Of a DNA stretch of 64,000 nucleotides, positions 37,005 through 44,599 are shown piece after piece. The stretch covers positions 1,798,001-1,862,000 of the forward strand of contig CAVVXS010000007.1 in assembly GCA_963752225.1 (NCBI GenBank), written 5' to 3'. The first letter of the stretch is position 1, and each line of letters begins with the position of its first letter. This DNA comes from JBBROS01 sp963752225 (lineage in GTDB: Bacteria > Pseudomonadota > Alphaproteobacteria > Acetobacterales > Acetobacteraceae). The translations under genes were made by a program, and so were the position numbers. The notes below the pieces were generated by a model. The model saw only the letters and a list, made by a program, of their open reading frames with translations, was not told where the DNA came from and did not search any database.

Positions 37005-37017
37005 ATACGCGGCGTAT
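37005..37017. promoter_or_regulatory. Operator O2 of TetR regulator 2
   Basis: ATACGC-G-GCGTAT in the context CATACGCGGCGTATAT. It lies downstream of TTGACG (36976-36981), a good -35 for the rightward gene, so a bound repressor would cover the -10/start region of the ridA-like transcript. Confidence 0.6.
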
Positions 37018-37092
37018 ATGAATGACATGGCTCTGCCGGAGTGTCCAGCAAAGCCGCTTGGAAACACTCACCCGCGTGAGAAGGACGATGAC

Positions 37093-37914
37093 ATGGCCCA
37101 GCGTGAAGCAGTGTTCCCCGCCGGACGGCAGGCTCTCTACGACAAGCACCGATATTCTGCTGCCGTCCGATCCGACGGCCTGTTGTTCGTGTCGGGCCAG
37201 GTCGGCAGCCGCCCGGACGGTTCGCCCGAACCCGATTTCGAAACTCAGGTTCGCCGAGCCTTCGCCAATCTAGAAGCCACGCTGCTCGCCGCAGGCTGCG
37301 GGTTCGATGACATCGTCGACGTCACGACGTTTTTCACCGATCCCGAACAGCAGCTCGCCACGGCTGCCGCAGTGAGAGCCGAATTCTTCAAAACCCCTCC
37401 TTATCCGAGCTTGACGGGGGTTGGCGTCAACTGGCTTGCCGGCTTCGACTTCGAGATCAAGGTGACTGCACGCACGCCGCCCAGGCCATTCCCGCCGGTG
37501 CGGCGGCACAACCCGGCCACCATGTGGGACATGGCCTCGCGCGGATGGTCGCACATCAGTGTCGCGGAACCAGGCCGCCTCGCCTACCTCTCTGGCCAAA
37601 TCGCGACGATGCCCGGCGGCGGCGACGTGCCCGACGACGTCGCTAGCCAAGCAAAGCTTGCATGTGCCAGCCTTTCCGCCGCACTCGAGGAGGTGCAGGC
37701 GTCTGCGCAAGACATCGTCATGCTGCGCGTCTACGTCGTGAATGCGACCAGCGACGCGTTCGGGCAGGCCATCGGACCGTTACGCGAACTGCTCGGGGAA
37801 GCAATGCCGAGCATTACGACGATTGGCGTCCAGGCACTCTATAAGCCGGAGATCGAAGTCGAGATCGAGATGGTGGTACGCATCCCTGAACGGAATACCG
37901 CTTACGGCCGCTGA
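37093..37914 (+). CDS. Double-domain RidA/YjgF-family protein
   Basis: 273 aa made of two complete RidA-like domains in one frame: residues 1-130 (LLFVSGQVGSRPDG, then GVNWLAGFDFEIKVTA) and about 140-273 (RLAYLSGQIATMPGG, then VEIEMVVRIPE). Ordinary Rid proteins are single ~130 aa subunits forming trimers. Neither domain shows the conserved arginine of true RidA imine deaminases (the sites read PSLTGVGV and PSITTIGV), so imine hydrolysis is doubtful. ATG 37093 has AAGGA upstream; in-frame ATGs at 37018 and 37027 are alternatives. Likely controlled by the divergent TetR; an MFS gene follows. Confidence 0.8.
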   Translation: MAQREAVFPAGRQALYDKHRYSAAVRSDGLLFVSGQVGSRPDGSPEPDFETQVRRAFANLEATLLAAGCGFDDIVDVTTFFTDPEQQLATAAAVRAEFFKTPPYPSLTGVGVNWLAGFDFEIKVTARTPPRPFPPVRRHNPATMWDMASRGWSHISVAEPGRLAYLSGQIATMPGGGDVPDDVASQAKLACASLSAALEEVQASAQDIVMLRVYVVNATSDAFGQAIGPLRELLGEAMPSITTIGVQALYKPEIEVEIEMVVRIPERNTAYGR

Positions 37915-38046
37915 CCGACCGGCGCATGAGCCATTGTGCTGCCGGCCCGTTCTGCACCCATCTTTTGCTGGCACGGGTGCACCTGCGCTGGGCCGGGCAT
38001 GGCCGCCTTCACGGGTTTGGCGCGTTTTCCAGCATTTGGAGCTTCG

Positions 38047-39238
38047 ATGTCTATCGCAACCAAATCGAAGGCGACGGATGGGTCGCGGCTGCGCTTTACG
38101 GCCGGCCACGCCGTTGCGACGTCGATCACGTTCTCGATGGTCGCAAGCACCCCAACGCCGATCTACCGCCTTTACCAAGAGACACTCGGGCTGACGCCGC
38201 TGGCGATAACCCTGATTTTCGCAATCTACTCGTTGACCATGGTCGCGGCATTCCTGACGGTCGCGCGATTATCGGACTTCGTCGGCCGCAAGCCGATGAT
38301 CCTCGCCGCGCTTTCGCTCAACGCGCTGGCGCTGGTCCTCTTCATCGAAGCAAACACGAGTACCGATGCTGATGGTCGCGCGAGCCATCCAGGGCATCGC
38401 GACGGGGCTCGCGCTCGCGACGCTCGGCGCATCGATCACTGATGCTGCACCGAAAGCGGCGGGGACGCTCAACAGCATCACCGCGTTTATCGGCATGATG
38501 GTGGGATCACTGGCTGCGGGCAGCTTCGTCGCTTACTTGCCGTGGCCAACCAAATTGGTCTTCGCACTGCTGCTCGGCGTGACGCTCATCGAGATGATTG
38601 CCTTGCGCTTCGTCCAAGAAACGGCGCCTCGCAAGGAAGGAGCACTCGCCGCTCTCCGGCCAAACCTGGCGATACCCGCGGCCGCCGTGCGGCCAATGCT
38701 GCAGCTATTTCCGCTTATGCTATCCGGCTGGGCGCTTGGAGGATTTTATTTGTCGTTGATGCCATCGCTCGTCGTGACAGCGACTGGAGTCCATTCGCCG
38801 CTGGTCGGCGCAGCCGTCGTCTCGGCGCTCATGCTGAGTGGCGGCGTTTCGGTTTTGACTTTGCGCGGGCTCAGTGCGCCGATGGCCGTGCAGACAGCCT
38901 CTCTCTTGCTCGCGTTGGGGATCGTGCTGACAATGGCGGCAATTTATGCCGGATCGGCCACCGGCATGATCCTCGGCACAGTTGTCGCCGGGGTCGGCTT
39001 CGGCTCCTCCTACGGTGCCGCTCTGCGCATCTTGCTGCCACTTGCAGCAAGCCACGAACGTTCCGGACTATTATCGGCGTATTTTGTCGCGTGTTACGTT
39101 TCTTTCGCATTGCCAGCGGTCGGCGCGGGCCTTGCGGCGCCATACTACGGCCTTGTCGCCACCGCGCTCACCTATGGAGGCGTTCTCGCACTGTGCGCGG
39201 GTACTACCTTCCTATTTCAGACGGCGAGCAGGCAGTAA
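38047..39238 (+). pseudogene. MFS transporter, interrupted by a frameshift
   Basis: The first part (38047 to about 38360) encodes N-terminal membrane helices and the MFS loop motif RLSDFVGRKPM; its own frame then ends at 38442. The rest (from about 38363 to 39238, about 290 aa) continues in the next frame with MLMVARAIQGIATG and the remaining helices. Joined, they give about 397 aa, a normal drug/metabolite exporter length. The break is at ACGAGTACCGATGCTG: one C fewer restores a continuous frame. Start ATG 38047 has TTGGAG six bases upstream. Either a recent inactivation or a sequence error; probably one transcript with the RidA-like gene. Confidence 0.75.
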
Positions 39239-39430
39239 GGTCGTGCTTTGTAGATCCGCCGGTTCCAATGATCGATAGTGAACTGAAACAGAGCATTGAG
39301 GCTGGTCCGACATCGCTCAATCCCGTGCAGAATTGCGGAAACGGCTACTGTCGGCTCCCACTCAGGGCTGCCCGAAAACCTGCCGGTCCGCTTTCGGCCA
39401 ATCCCGCCAACTGCATAAGCAAATCGGATT

Positions 39431-39474
39431 GCAAAGGCCCCGCCTTTGCCGGGGTCCAGGGGCAGCGCCCCTGG
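39431..39474. repeat. Tandem GC-rich hairpins, copy 1 (dispersed repeat/terminator)
   Basis: Two adjacent perfect 8-bp stems: GCAAAGGC-CCC-GCCTTTGC (39431-39449) and CCAGGGGC-AGC-GCCCCTGG (39456-39474), just 3' of the M24 peptidase stop. The GGGGCAGCGCCCC core also occurs, reverse-complemented, in the pair at 42597-42639. Probably a terminator-like dispersed element. Confidence 0.6.
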
Positions 39475-39488
39475 CCTTCCCCCCTTCC

Positions 39489-40658
39489 CTACTGAACCCG
39501 CGTCCACCCGCGCAGCCGATCGCCGAACAGCTCCGGGCCGGTTTCGGTCACCGCCACCGTGTCCTCGAGCTTGATGAAGCCGCGCTTGGGGTGTTGGAGG
39601 GTGGTTTCGACCGAGATGACCATGCCGGGTTCGAGGGGGCGGTGGGCGTCTTCGTCGGAATAGGCGACGGGGCCGGAGTTGGTGAGGTGGGGGGCCTCGT
39701 GGGACACCAAGCCCATGCCGTGGGCGAGGAAGTGCCATTCGGGGCCGAGCTGGCGGTCGCGGATGGCGGTTTCGGCGGCGGCGTAGATGGCGCCGCCCAT
39801 GGCGCCGGGCTGGGCGGCGGCGAAGGCGGCTTGCTGCACGGCGTCGATGGTGTCGAGCAGGGAGACGAGCTCGGCGTCGGGCTCGCCGACGATGCCCATG
39901 CGGGCGATGTCGCCGATGTAGCCGCGGTAGTTGCCGCCGGAATCGAGGGAGATGACGTCACCCTCATTGATGACCTGGTCGGTGGGGGCGCGGTTGTGGC
40001 TCGTGCCGGCGGCGATCAGGCAGTAGTCGAAGGTGAGGTCGCGCTTGACCTCGGCTTCGCGCAGGTGCTGCACCAGTTGGCGCTTGGTCATGCCGGGGCG
40101 GAGTGCGGCGAAGGCGTCGGCCATGGCATCGGCCACGCGCTCGGTGGCTTCGCGCACCAGGGTCAGTTCGGCGGCGGTCTTGCGCAGGCGGAGGCGTTCC
40201 AGCAGCGGCAGCGCGTCGACGAGCTCGACGCCGGGCAGCAGGCGCTGCAGCGTTTGGGCCGCGTCGTAGGGGAGGAAGCCGGTCTCGACGCCGAGCCGTC
40301 GGACGGGGATGTTTATCTCCTGAAGGAAGCCGACCGCCTTCTCGATGGCGTCGGTGCTGCCGGACGAATCCATGCGGGCGGTGGCCGGCCAGAAGGCGGC
40401 GGCGTCGCGCTGATGGCGTTCGAGGCGGTGGCCGACATAGGCGGCGCGGTCGGCGCCGCCGCCGCCTGGATAGACGATGACCGGGAGGTAACGGCTGAGC
40501 CCGATCGCGTCCATGGTGTCGAAGAACACGGCGCGGTGGCCACCGGTCATGTACTGCACGAGGTGCTTCGAGGTCAGCAGCAGGGCGTCGAGGCCCGCCT
40601 CACCGATCAGGCGGTCCAGCAGGGCGGTGTCGAACGGGGCGGAGGGTGTAGCGGGCAT
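39489..40658 (-). CDS. M24 family Xaa-Pro-type metallopeptidase
   Basis: 389 aa pita-bread-fold enzyme with an N-terminal creatinase-like domain (1-150) and catalytic domain (about 160-389). Expected metal ligands are visible in LDSGG, GDIAR, LAHGMG, SVETT and KLEDTV. It could be an aminopeptidase P or a creatinase-like hydrolase. Two bases from the upstream FAH-family gene on the same strand, so probably one operon; ends beside the tandem hairpin repeat. Confidence 0.9.
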   Translation of the reverse strand: MPATPSAPFDTALLDRLIGEAGLDALLLTSKHLVQYMTGGHRAVFFDTMDAIGLSRYLPVIVYPGGGGADRAAYVGHRLERHQRDAAAFWPATARMDSSGSTDAIEKAVGFLQEINIPVRRLGVETGFLPYDAAQTLQRLLPGVELVDALPLLERLRLRKTAAELTLVREATERVADAMADAFAALRPGMTKRQLVQHLREAEVKRDLTFDYCLIAAGTSHNRAPTDQVINEGDVISLDSGGNYRGYIGDIARMGIVGEPDAELVSLLDTIDAVQQAAFAAAQPGAMGGAIYAAAETAIRDRQLGPEWHFLAHGMGLVSHEAPHLTNSGPVAYSDEDAHRPLEPGMVISVETTLQHPKRGFIKLEDTVAVTETGPELFGDRLRGWTRVQ

Positions 40659-40660
40659 GG

Positions 40661-41482
40661 TCAGTCCTCGGCGATGACGGGGTTGCGCAGGGTGCCGACG
40701 CCTTCGAGCTCCACCTCGACGGTGTCGCCGGGCTTCAGCCAGAGCGGGGGCGTGCGGTAGGCGCCAACGCCGCCGGTGGTCCCGGTGATGATGACGTCGC
40801 CGGGCTCAAGGATGGTGAAGGCGGAACAGTATTCGATCAGATGCGGCACGTCGAAGACGAGGTCGTCGAGCGTGGCGCGCTGGGTTTCCTCGCCGTTGAC
40901 CCGGCACAACAGGGTGGCGCGGGCGAGGTCGCCGGCCTCGTCGGGGGTGACGATCCAGGGGCCGAAGGCGCCGGTATTGGGGAAGTTCTTACCCGGCGTG
41001 AACTGGCTGGTGTGGCGCTGCCATTCGCGGACGGAGCCGTCGTTGTAGCAGGAGTAGCCGGCGATGTGGGCCATGGCGTCGGCGCGGGCGACGTGGCGGG
41101 CGCGGCGGCCGACGATCAGGGCCATCTCGGCCTCGAAGTCGAGCGTCTCGGACTGCTTGGGGCGGACCATGGGCTGCCCGTGGCCGATCTGGGTATTGGC
41201 CCAGCGGGTGAAGATGGTGGGGAACTTGGGAACGTCGCGGCCACCTTCCTTGATGTGGGTCAGGTAGTTGAGGCCGATGCAGATGATCTTGCCTGGATCC
41301 GGGATGGGCGGCAGGTAGGTGACCCCGGCCAAGGCGCGGCGCGGACCGCCGGGGGCGGGCGTCAGGCCGGCGGCCAAAGCGAGGCGCAGGCTCGGCGCCT
41401 GGGCGGTGCAGTCGACCACGTCGTCGCCGTCGACATAGCCCCAGGCCGGGCCGGCGCCGGCGGCGTAACTCATCAGCTTCAT
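40661..41482 (-). CDS. Fumarylacetoacetate hydrolase (FAH) family protein
   Basis: 273 aa. FAH-fold catalytic domain from about residue 65 (IICIGLNYLTHIKE) with metal ligands in LDFEAEMALIVG and the substrate loop CYNDGSVREWQ; GDVIITGTTGGVG closes the site. Members hydrolyse or decarboxylate 1,3-diketo or 2-oxo acids in aromatic degradation, or isomerise 2-hydroxymuconate-type compounds. Between the M24 peptidase (2-base gap) and the 2-hydroxyacid dehydrogenase (40-base gap). Confidence 0.92.
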   Translation of the reverse strand: MKLMSYAAGAGPAWGYVDGDDVVDCTAQAPSLRLALAAGLTPAPGGPRRALAGVTYLPPIPDPGKIICIGLNYLTHIKEGGRDVPKFPTIFTRWANTQIGHGQPMVRPKQSETLDFEAEMALIVGRRARHVARADAMAHIAGYSCYNDGSVREWQRHTSQFTPGKNFPNTGAFGPWIVTPDEAGDLARATLLCRVNGEETQRATLDDLVFDVPHLIEYCSAFTILEPGDVIITGTTGGVGAYRTPPLWLKPGDTVEVELEGVGTLRNPVIAED

Positions 41483-41522
41483 GGGTGTTCCCTTTCGGTC
41501 CGGTCCGCTGCGCTGGCCCGGC

Positions 41523-42542
41523 TCAACTGTTCGGCCCGCGATCCATGCCGATCGGCTGCCAGCGCTTCAGCGCCGTCGTTTGCAGCACCGACGGGTTGAC
41601 GCAGCTGATCGGCCACTTGCCTTGTGCGGCCAAGGCCAGCTCCTGCCCTACCCGCCGGCGCCGTGCCGGGTCGAAGCGGGCGGAGGCGGAGGCGTTGTGT
41701 GGGCTCAGGGTCACGTTGCTCATGCTCAGCAGCGGGTTGTTGTGGCCCGGCGGCTCCACCTCCAGCACGTCGAGTGCCGCGTGGGCGATCCAGCCTTCCT
41801 GCAACGCCCGGATCAGCGCCGGCTCGTCCACCGTGGCGCCGCGGCCGGTGTTGATGAAAACGGCCGTGCGCTTCATCATTCGGAAATGCTTTTCCGTCAA
41901 CATGCCGCGTGCCTGGGGCGTGCCGGGCGCGTGCATGGAGACGAAATCCGACTGGCTCATCACTTCTTCCAGCGTGGACGGCAGCACGCCGTGCGACAGC
42001 AGCACGGTTTCCGAGATGAACGGGTCATAGGCCATCATCCGCAGCCCGAACGCCTTCGCCCGCGCGGCGACGGCGCGCGGGATGCGGCCGAAGGCGACGA
42101 AGCCGAGGGTTTGTCCCATCAAGCGCGGGATCTGATACAGCGCCGGGCGGCCCTCCTTCCAGCGGCCGTCGCGCACCATGCGATCCTGCTCGACCACGCG
42201 CCGGAACGCGCTCAGCAGCAGCGTCATGGCATGGTCGGCCACCTCCTCGATGAAGGTGTCGGGGCAGTTGGTGACCGGGATGCCGCGGGCGGTCGCGGCG
42301 GCGACGTCGACGAGATCCACGCCGACGCTGCCGAGCGCAATCAGCTTGCAGCGCGGCAGGGCGTCGATCACGCGGGCGCTGACCTTGGTGCCGCGGCAGT
42401 AGATCGCGTCGGCGTCGGCAGCGGCGGCGATGAAGGCGTCCTCGTCGGCGGGGATTTCGGTGATGGTGCCGTGGCCGTCCAGCGCCTCCATCTCGAAACC
42501 GAACTCGCCCGCCGGGCCCTGCGCGGTGACGACCTTGAACAT
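41523..42542 (-). CDS. D-isomer-specific 2-hydroxyacid dehydrogenase family protein
   Basis: 339 aa NAD-dependent dehydrogenase fold. The catalytic Arg is in the INTGRGATVDE stretch, Glu in LDVLEVEPP, His in SPHNAS. The dinucleotide loop, usually GFGRIG, reads AFGRIP: first and third glycines of GxGxxG are replaced. ATG 42542 is preferred over the upstream frame start because GAGGAG lies seven bases before it. Resembles the CtBP/phosphoglycerate dehydrogenase branch. Within the same - strand block as the FAH-family gene. Confidence 0.88.
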   Translation of the reverse strand: MFKVVTAQGPAGEFGFEMEALDGHGTITEIPADEDAFIAAAADADAIYCRGTKVSARVIDALPRCKLIALGSVGVDLVDVAAATARGIPVTNCPDTFIEEVADHAMTLLLSAFRRVVEQDRMVRDGRWKEGRPALYQIPRLMGQTLGFVAFGRIPRAVAARAKAFGLRMMAYDPFISETVLLSHGVLPSTLEEVMSQSDFVSMHAPGTPQARGMLTEKHFRMMKRTAVFINTGRGATVDEPALIRALQEGWIAHAALDVLEVEPPGHNNPLLSMSNVTLSPHNASASARFDPARRRRVGQELALAAQGKWPISCVNPSVLQTTALKRWQPIGMDRGPNS

Positions 42543-42596
42543 GCGGCGCTCCTCCTCGTTGGCAGCAGTCAACCATCGCTGCCCGGAGGCCGCAAC

Positions 42597-42639
42597 GCGG
42601 GGCGCTGCCCCGCACCCCGCCGGGGGCGGGCGCCCCCGG
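42597..42639. repeat. Tandem GC-rich hairpins, copy 2 (dispersed repeat/terminator)
   Basis: GCGGGGC-GCT-GCCCCGC (42597-42613) followed by CCGGGGGCG-GG-CGCCCCCGG (42620-42639). It lies six bases 3' of the binding-protein stop on the - strand, the same position relative to the gene as copy 1. On the - strand it reads GGGGCAGCGCCCC, the core of copy 1. Confidence 0.6.
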
Positions 42640-42645
42640 ACCCGC

Positions 42646-43866
42646 TTAGCTTTTCACGAGCGAGCAGCCGCCTTCGCTCATCGGGCGGAAGGCTTGGTCG
42701 GCGGGGGTGGTGGCGACGAGCTTCAGCCCGTCCCAACCGCCCTTGCTTTCGGCCGGCGTCTTGGCCTGGAACAGGTAGCTCGGGTGGATCTTGCGGCCGT
42801 CCTCGCGGATTTGGCCGGCGCCGAAGCAGTCGTCGTCGGTCGGCATCGCTTTCATGTGCGCGACCGCCGCGCGCCCGTCCGCCTTGGCCGCGGCCAGGCC
42901 CATTGCCTTGACCGTCTTGAGGTAGTGCAGGGTCGCGGCGTAGTCACCGGCTTGGACCATGTTGGGCCACTGGTTCGGCGTCTTGTCCTTGATCCGGTTC
43001 ATGAACGCCCGGGTGCGGTCGTTGAGGTCCCAGTAGAAGCTCTCGGTCAGCAGCAGCCCCTGCGCCGTCTCGAGGCCCAGGGCATGCACGTTGCTGTTGT
43101 AGAACAGCATGGCGGCGATCTTCATCGTTTTTGTCAGGCCGAATTCTTGCGCCTGCTTGATGCAGTTGATGGTGTCACCGCCCGAGTTACACAGGCCCAG
43201 CACCTTGGCGCCGGACGCTTGCGCCTGCACCAGCATGGCGGAGAAGTCGGTGGTGTCCGGGAACGGATAGGTGCTGGAGCCCAGCACCTTGCCGCCCGCC
43301 TCCGTCACGAAGCGCGCCGTGTCGCGCTGCAGCTGCTGCCCGAACACGTAGTTGGCGGTGATGAAGTACCAGCTGTCGCCGCCGGAGCGCACCATGGCGC
43401 CGCCGGTGGACTTGGCCAGCATGTAGGTGTCGTAGGTCCAATGGATGGTGTTGGGTGAGCACTGGGCGCCGGTGAGGTCCGTGGTGGCGGCGCCGTTGTT
43501 CAGCAGCACCTTGTTCTTTTCGCGGCAGACGCTGTTGACCGCGAGCGCCACCGACGAGGTCGGCACGTCGACGATGGCGTCCACGCCGTCCTGGTCGAGC
43601 CATTGCCGGGCGATGCCGGCGCCGATGTCGGGCTTGTTCTGGTGGTCGGCCGAAACGACCTCGATCGCGAAACCGGCGGACGCGGCGAACTCCTGCACGG
43701 CTTGCTTGACGCAGAGCACGCCAGTGGGGCCGCCGTCGTCGCGGTAGGGGCCGGACTGGTCGTTCATCACGCCGATTTTCAGCGCCGGGGTTTGCGAGCG
43801 GCCGGCGCGGGGCAGGGCAGCGAGCGCGGTGGCGGAACCGATCAAGGCGCGGCGTGACACGGACAA
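42646..43866 (-). CDS. ABC transporter substrate-binding protein (branched-chain amino acid type)
   Basis: 406 aa periplasmic binding protein of the Leu/Ile/Val-type fold (type I). A signal peptide with a twin-arginine-like start (SRRALIGSATALAALPRAG) precedes the mature lobe beginning KIGVMNDQSGPY. TTG 43866 has GGGAG upstream; GTG 43860 is an alternative two residues later. No permease or ATPase adjoins it, so it may serve the Liv components elsewhere. Neighbouring hydrolase and dehydrogenase suggest uptake of a small acid rather than a plain amino acid (inference). Confidence 0.88.
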   Translation of the reverse strand: MSVSRRALIGSATALAALPRAGRSQTPALKIGVMNDQSGPYRDDGGPTGVLCVKQAVQEFAASAGFAIEVVSADHQNKPDIGAGIARQWLDQDGVDAIVDVPTSSVALAVNSVCREKNKVLLNNGAATTDLTGAQCSPNTIHWTYDTYMLAKSTGGAMVRSGGDSWYFITANYVFGQQLQRDTARFVTEAGGKVLGSSTYPFPDTTDFSAMLVQAQASGAKVLGLCNSGGDTINCIKQAQEFGLTKTMKIAAMLFYNSNVHALGLETAQGLLLTESFYWDLNDRTRAFMNRIKDKTPNQWPNMVQAGDYAATLHYLKTVKAMGLAAAKADGRAAVAHMKAMPTDDDCFGAGQIREDGRKIHPSYLFQAKTPAESKGGWDGLKLVATTPADQAFRPMSEGGCSLVKS

Positions 43867-44008
43867 TGGCGTTCTCCCGAAAGGGGCGGCTCTGGCGGGC
43901 GCCCGACGCGGGACAATACGAAGGTGAAGCGGCGGCGGCTAGGTGCGGTGGACGCCGTGGCGCAGGAGCCCGCTTGTGCTAGGCTGGTACGACGCTCGAG
44001 GATGCGCG

Positions 44009-44575
44009 ATGGACGACGCCGTCTTGCTGCCGCGGCACAAGCTGAATGTAGAGGCCTACCACCGCATGGGCCAGGCCGGCATCCTCGGTGAGGATGACCG
44101 GATCGAACTCATTGATGGAGCGCTGATCGCCATGGCACCGATCGGCGCCGAGCACGCGGCGACGGTCAACGCACTCGCCCAGGCGTTCATACTGGCATGC
44201 GGCGACAGGGCCGTCGTCTCGGTGCAGAATCCGGTCCGCCTCGACACCTTGAACGAACCGCAGCCGGACTTGATGGTGCTGCGCCCCCGTGCGGACCGGT
44301 ATCGGGCCGGGCACCCTGGGCCGTCCGACGTGCTTCTGCTGATCGAGGTGGCGGACAGCTCGCTCCGCCTGGACCGGCAGATCAAGCTGCCGCTTTATGC
44401 GCAGGCCGGGGTGCCCGAACTCTGGATCGTCGACCTCGGGAGTCGCCGGGTGGAGGCATTCCGGGACCCGATCGGGAACGGCTATGCCACGACGCAGAGC
44501 TACCGGTCCGGCGACCGCGTGGTGCTTGGGCAGGCTGCGGACATTGTCGTGCCGCTGGACCGGGTGTTCGACTAG
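44009..44575 (+). CDS. Uma2 family endonuclease-like protein
   Basis: 188 aa of the Uma2/DUF820 group, a PD-(D/E)xK nuclease fold widespread in cyanobacteria and scattered elsewhere. Acidic residues in EPQPDLMVL and LLIEVADSS, plus the following LPLYAQAGVPELWIVDL, form the conserved core. ATG 44009 has GAGGA upstream. A lone gene with no obvious partner; biological role of the family is not established. Confidence 0.85.
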   Translation: MDDAVLLPRHKLNVEAYHRMGQAGILGEDDRIELIDGALIAMAPIGAEHAATVNALAQAFILACGDRAVVSVQNPVRLDTLNEPQPDLMVLRPRADRYRAGHPGPSDVLLLIEVADSSLRLDRQIKLPLYAQAGVPELWIVDLGSRRVEAFRDPIGNGYATTQSYRSGDRVVLGQAADIVVPLDRVFD

Positions 44576-44599
44576 GCGGGCAAACGTCGCCTTGCCTGT

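Noticed and set aside
39239..39488. Possible transposase remnant or small gene after the MFS gene
   Set aside because: Frames on both strands give no recognisable domain; no terminal repeats were found. Only the tandem hairpins are supportable.
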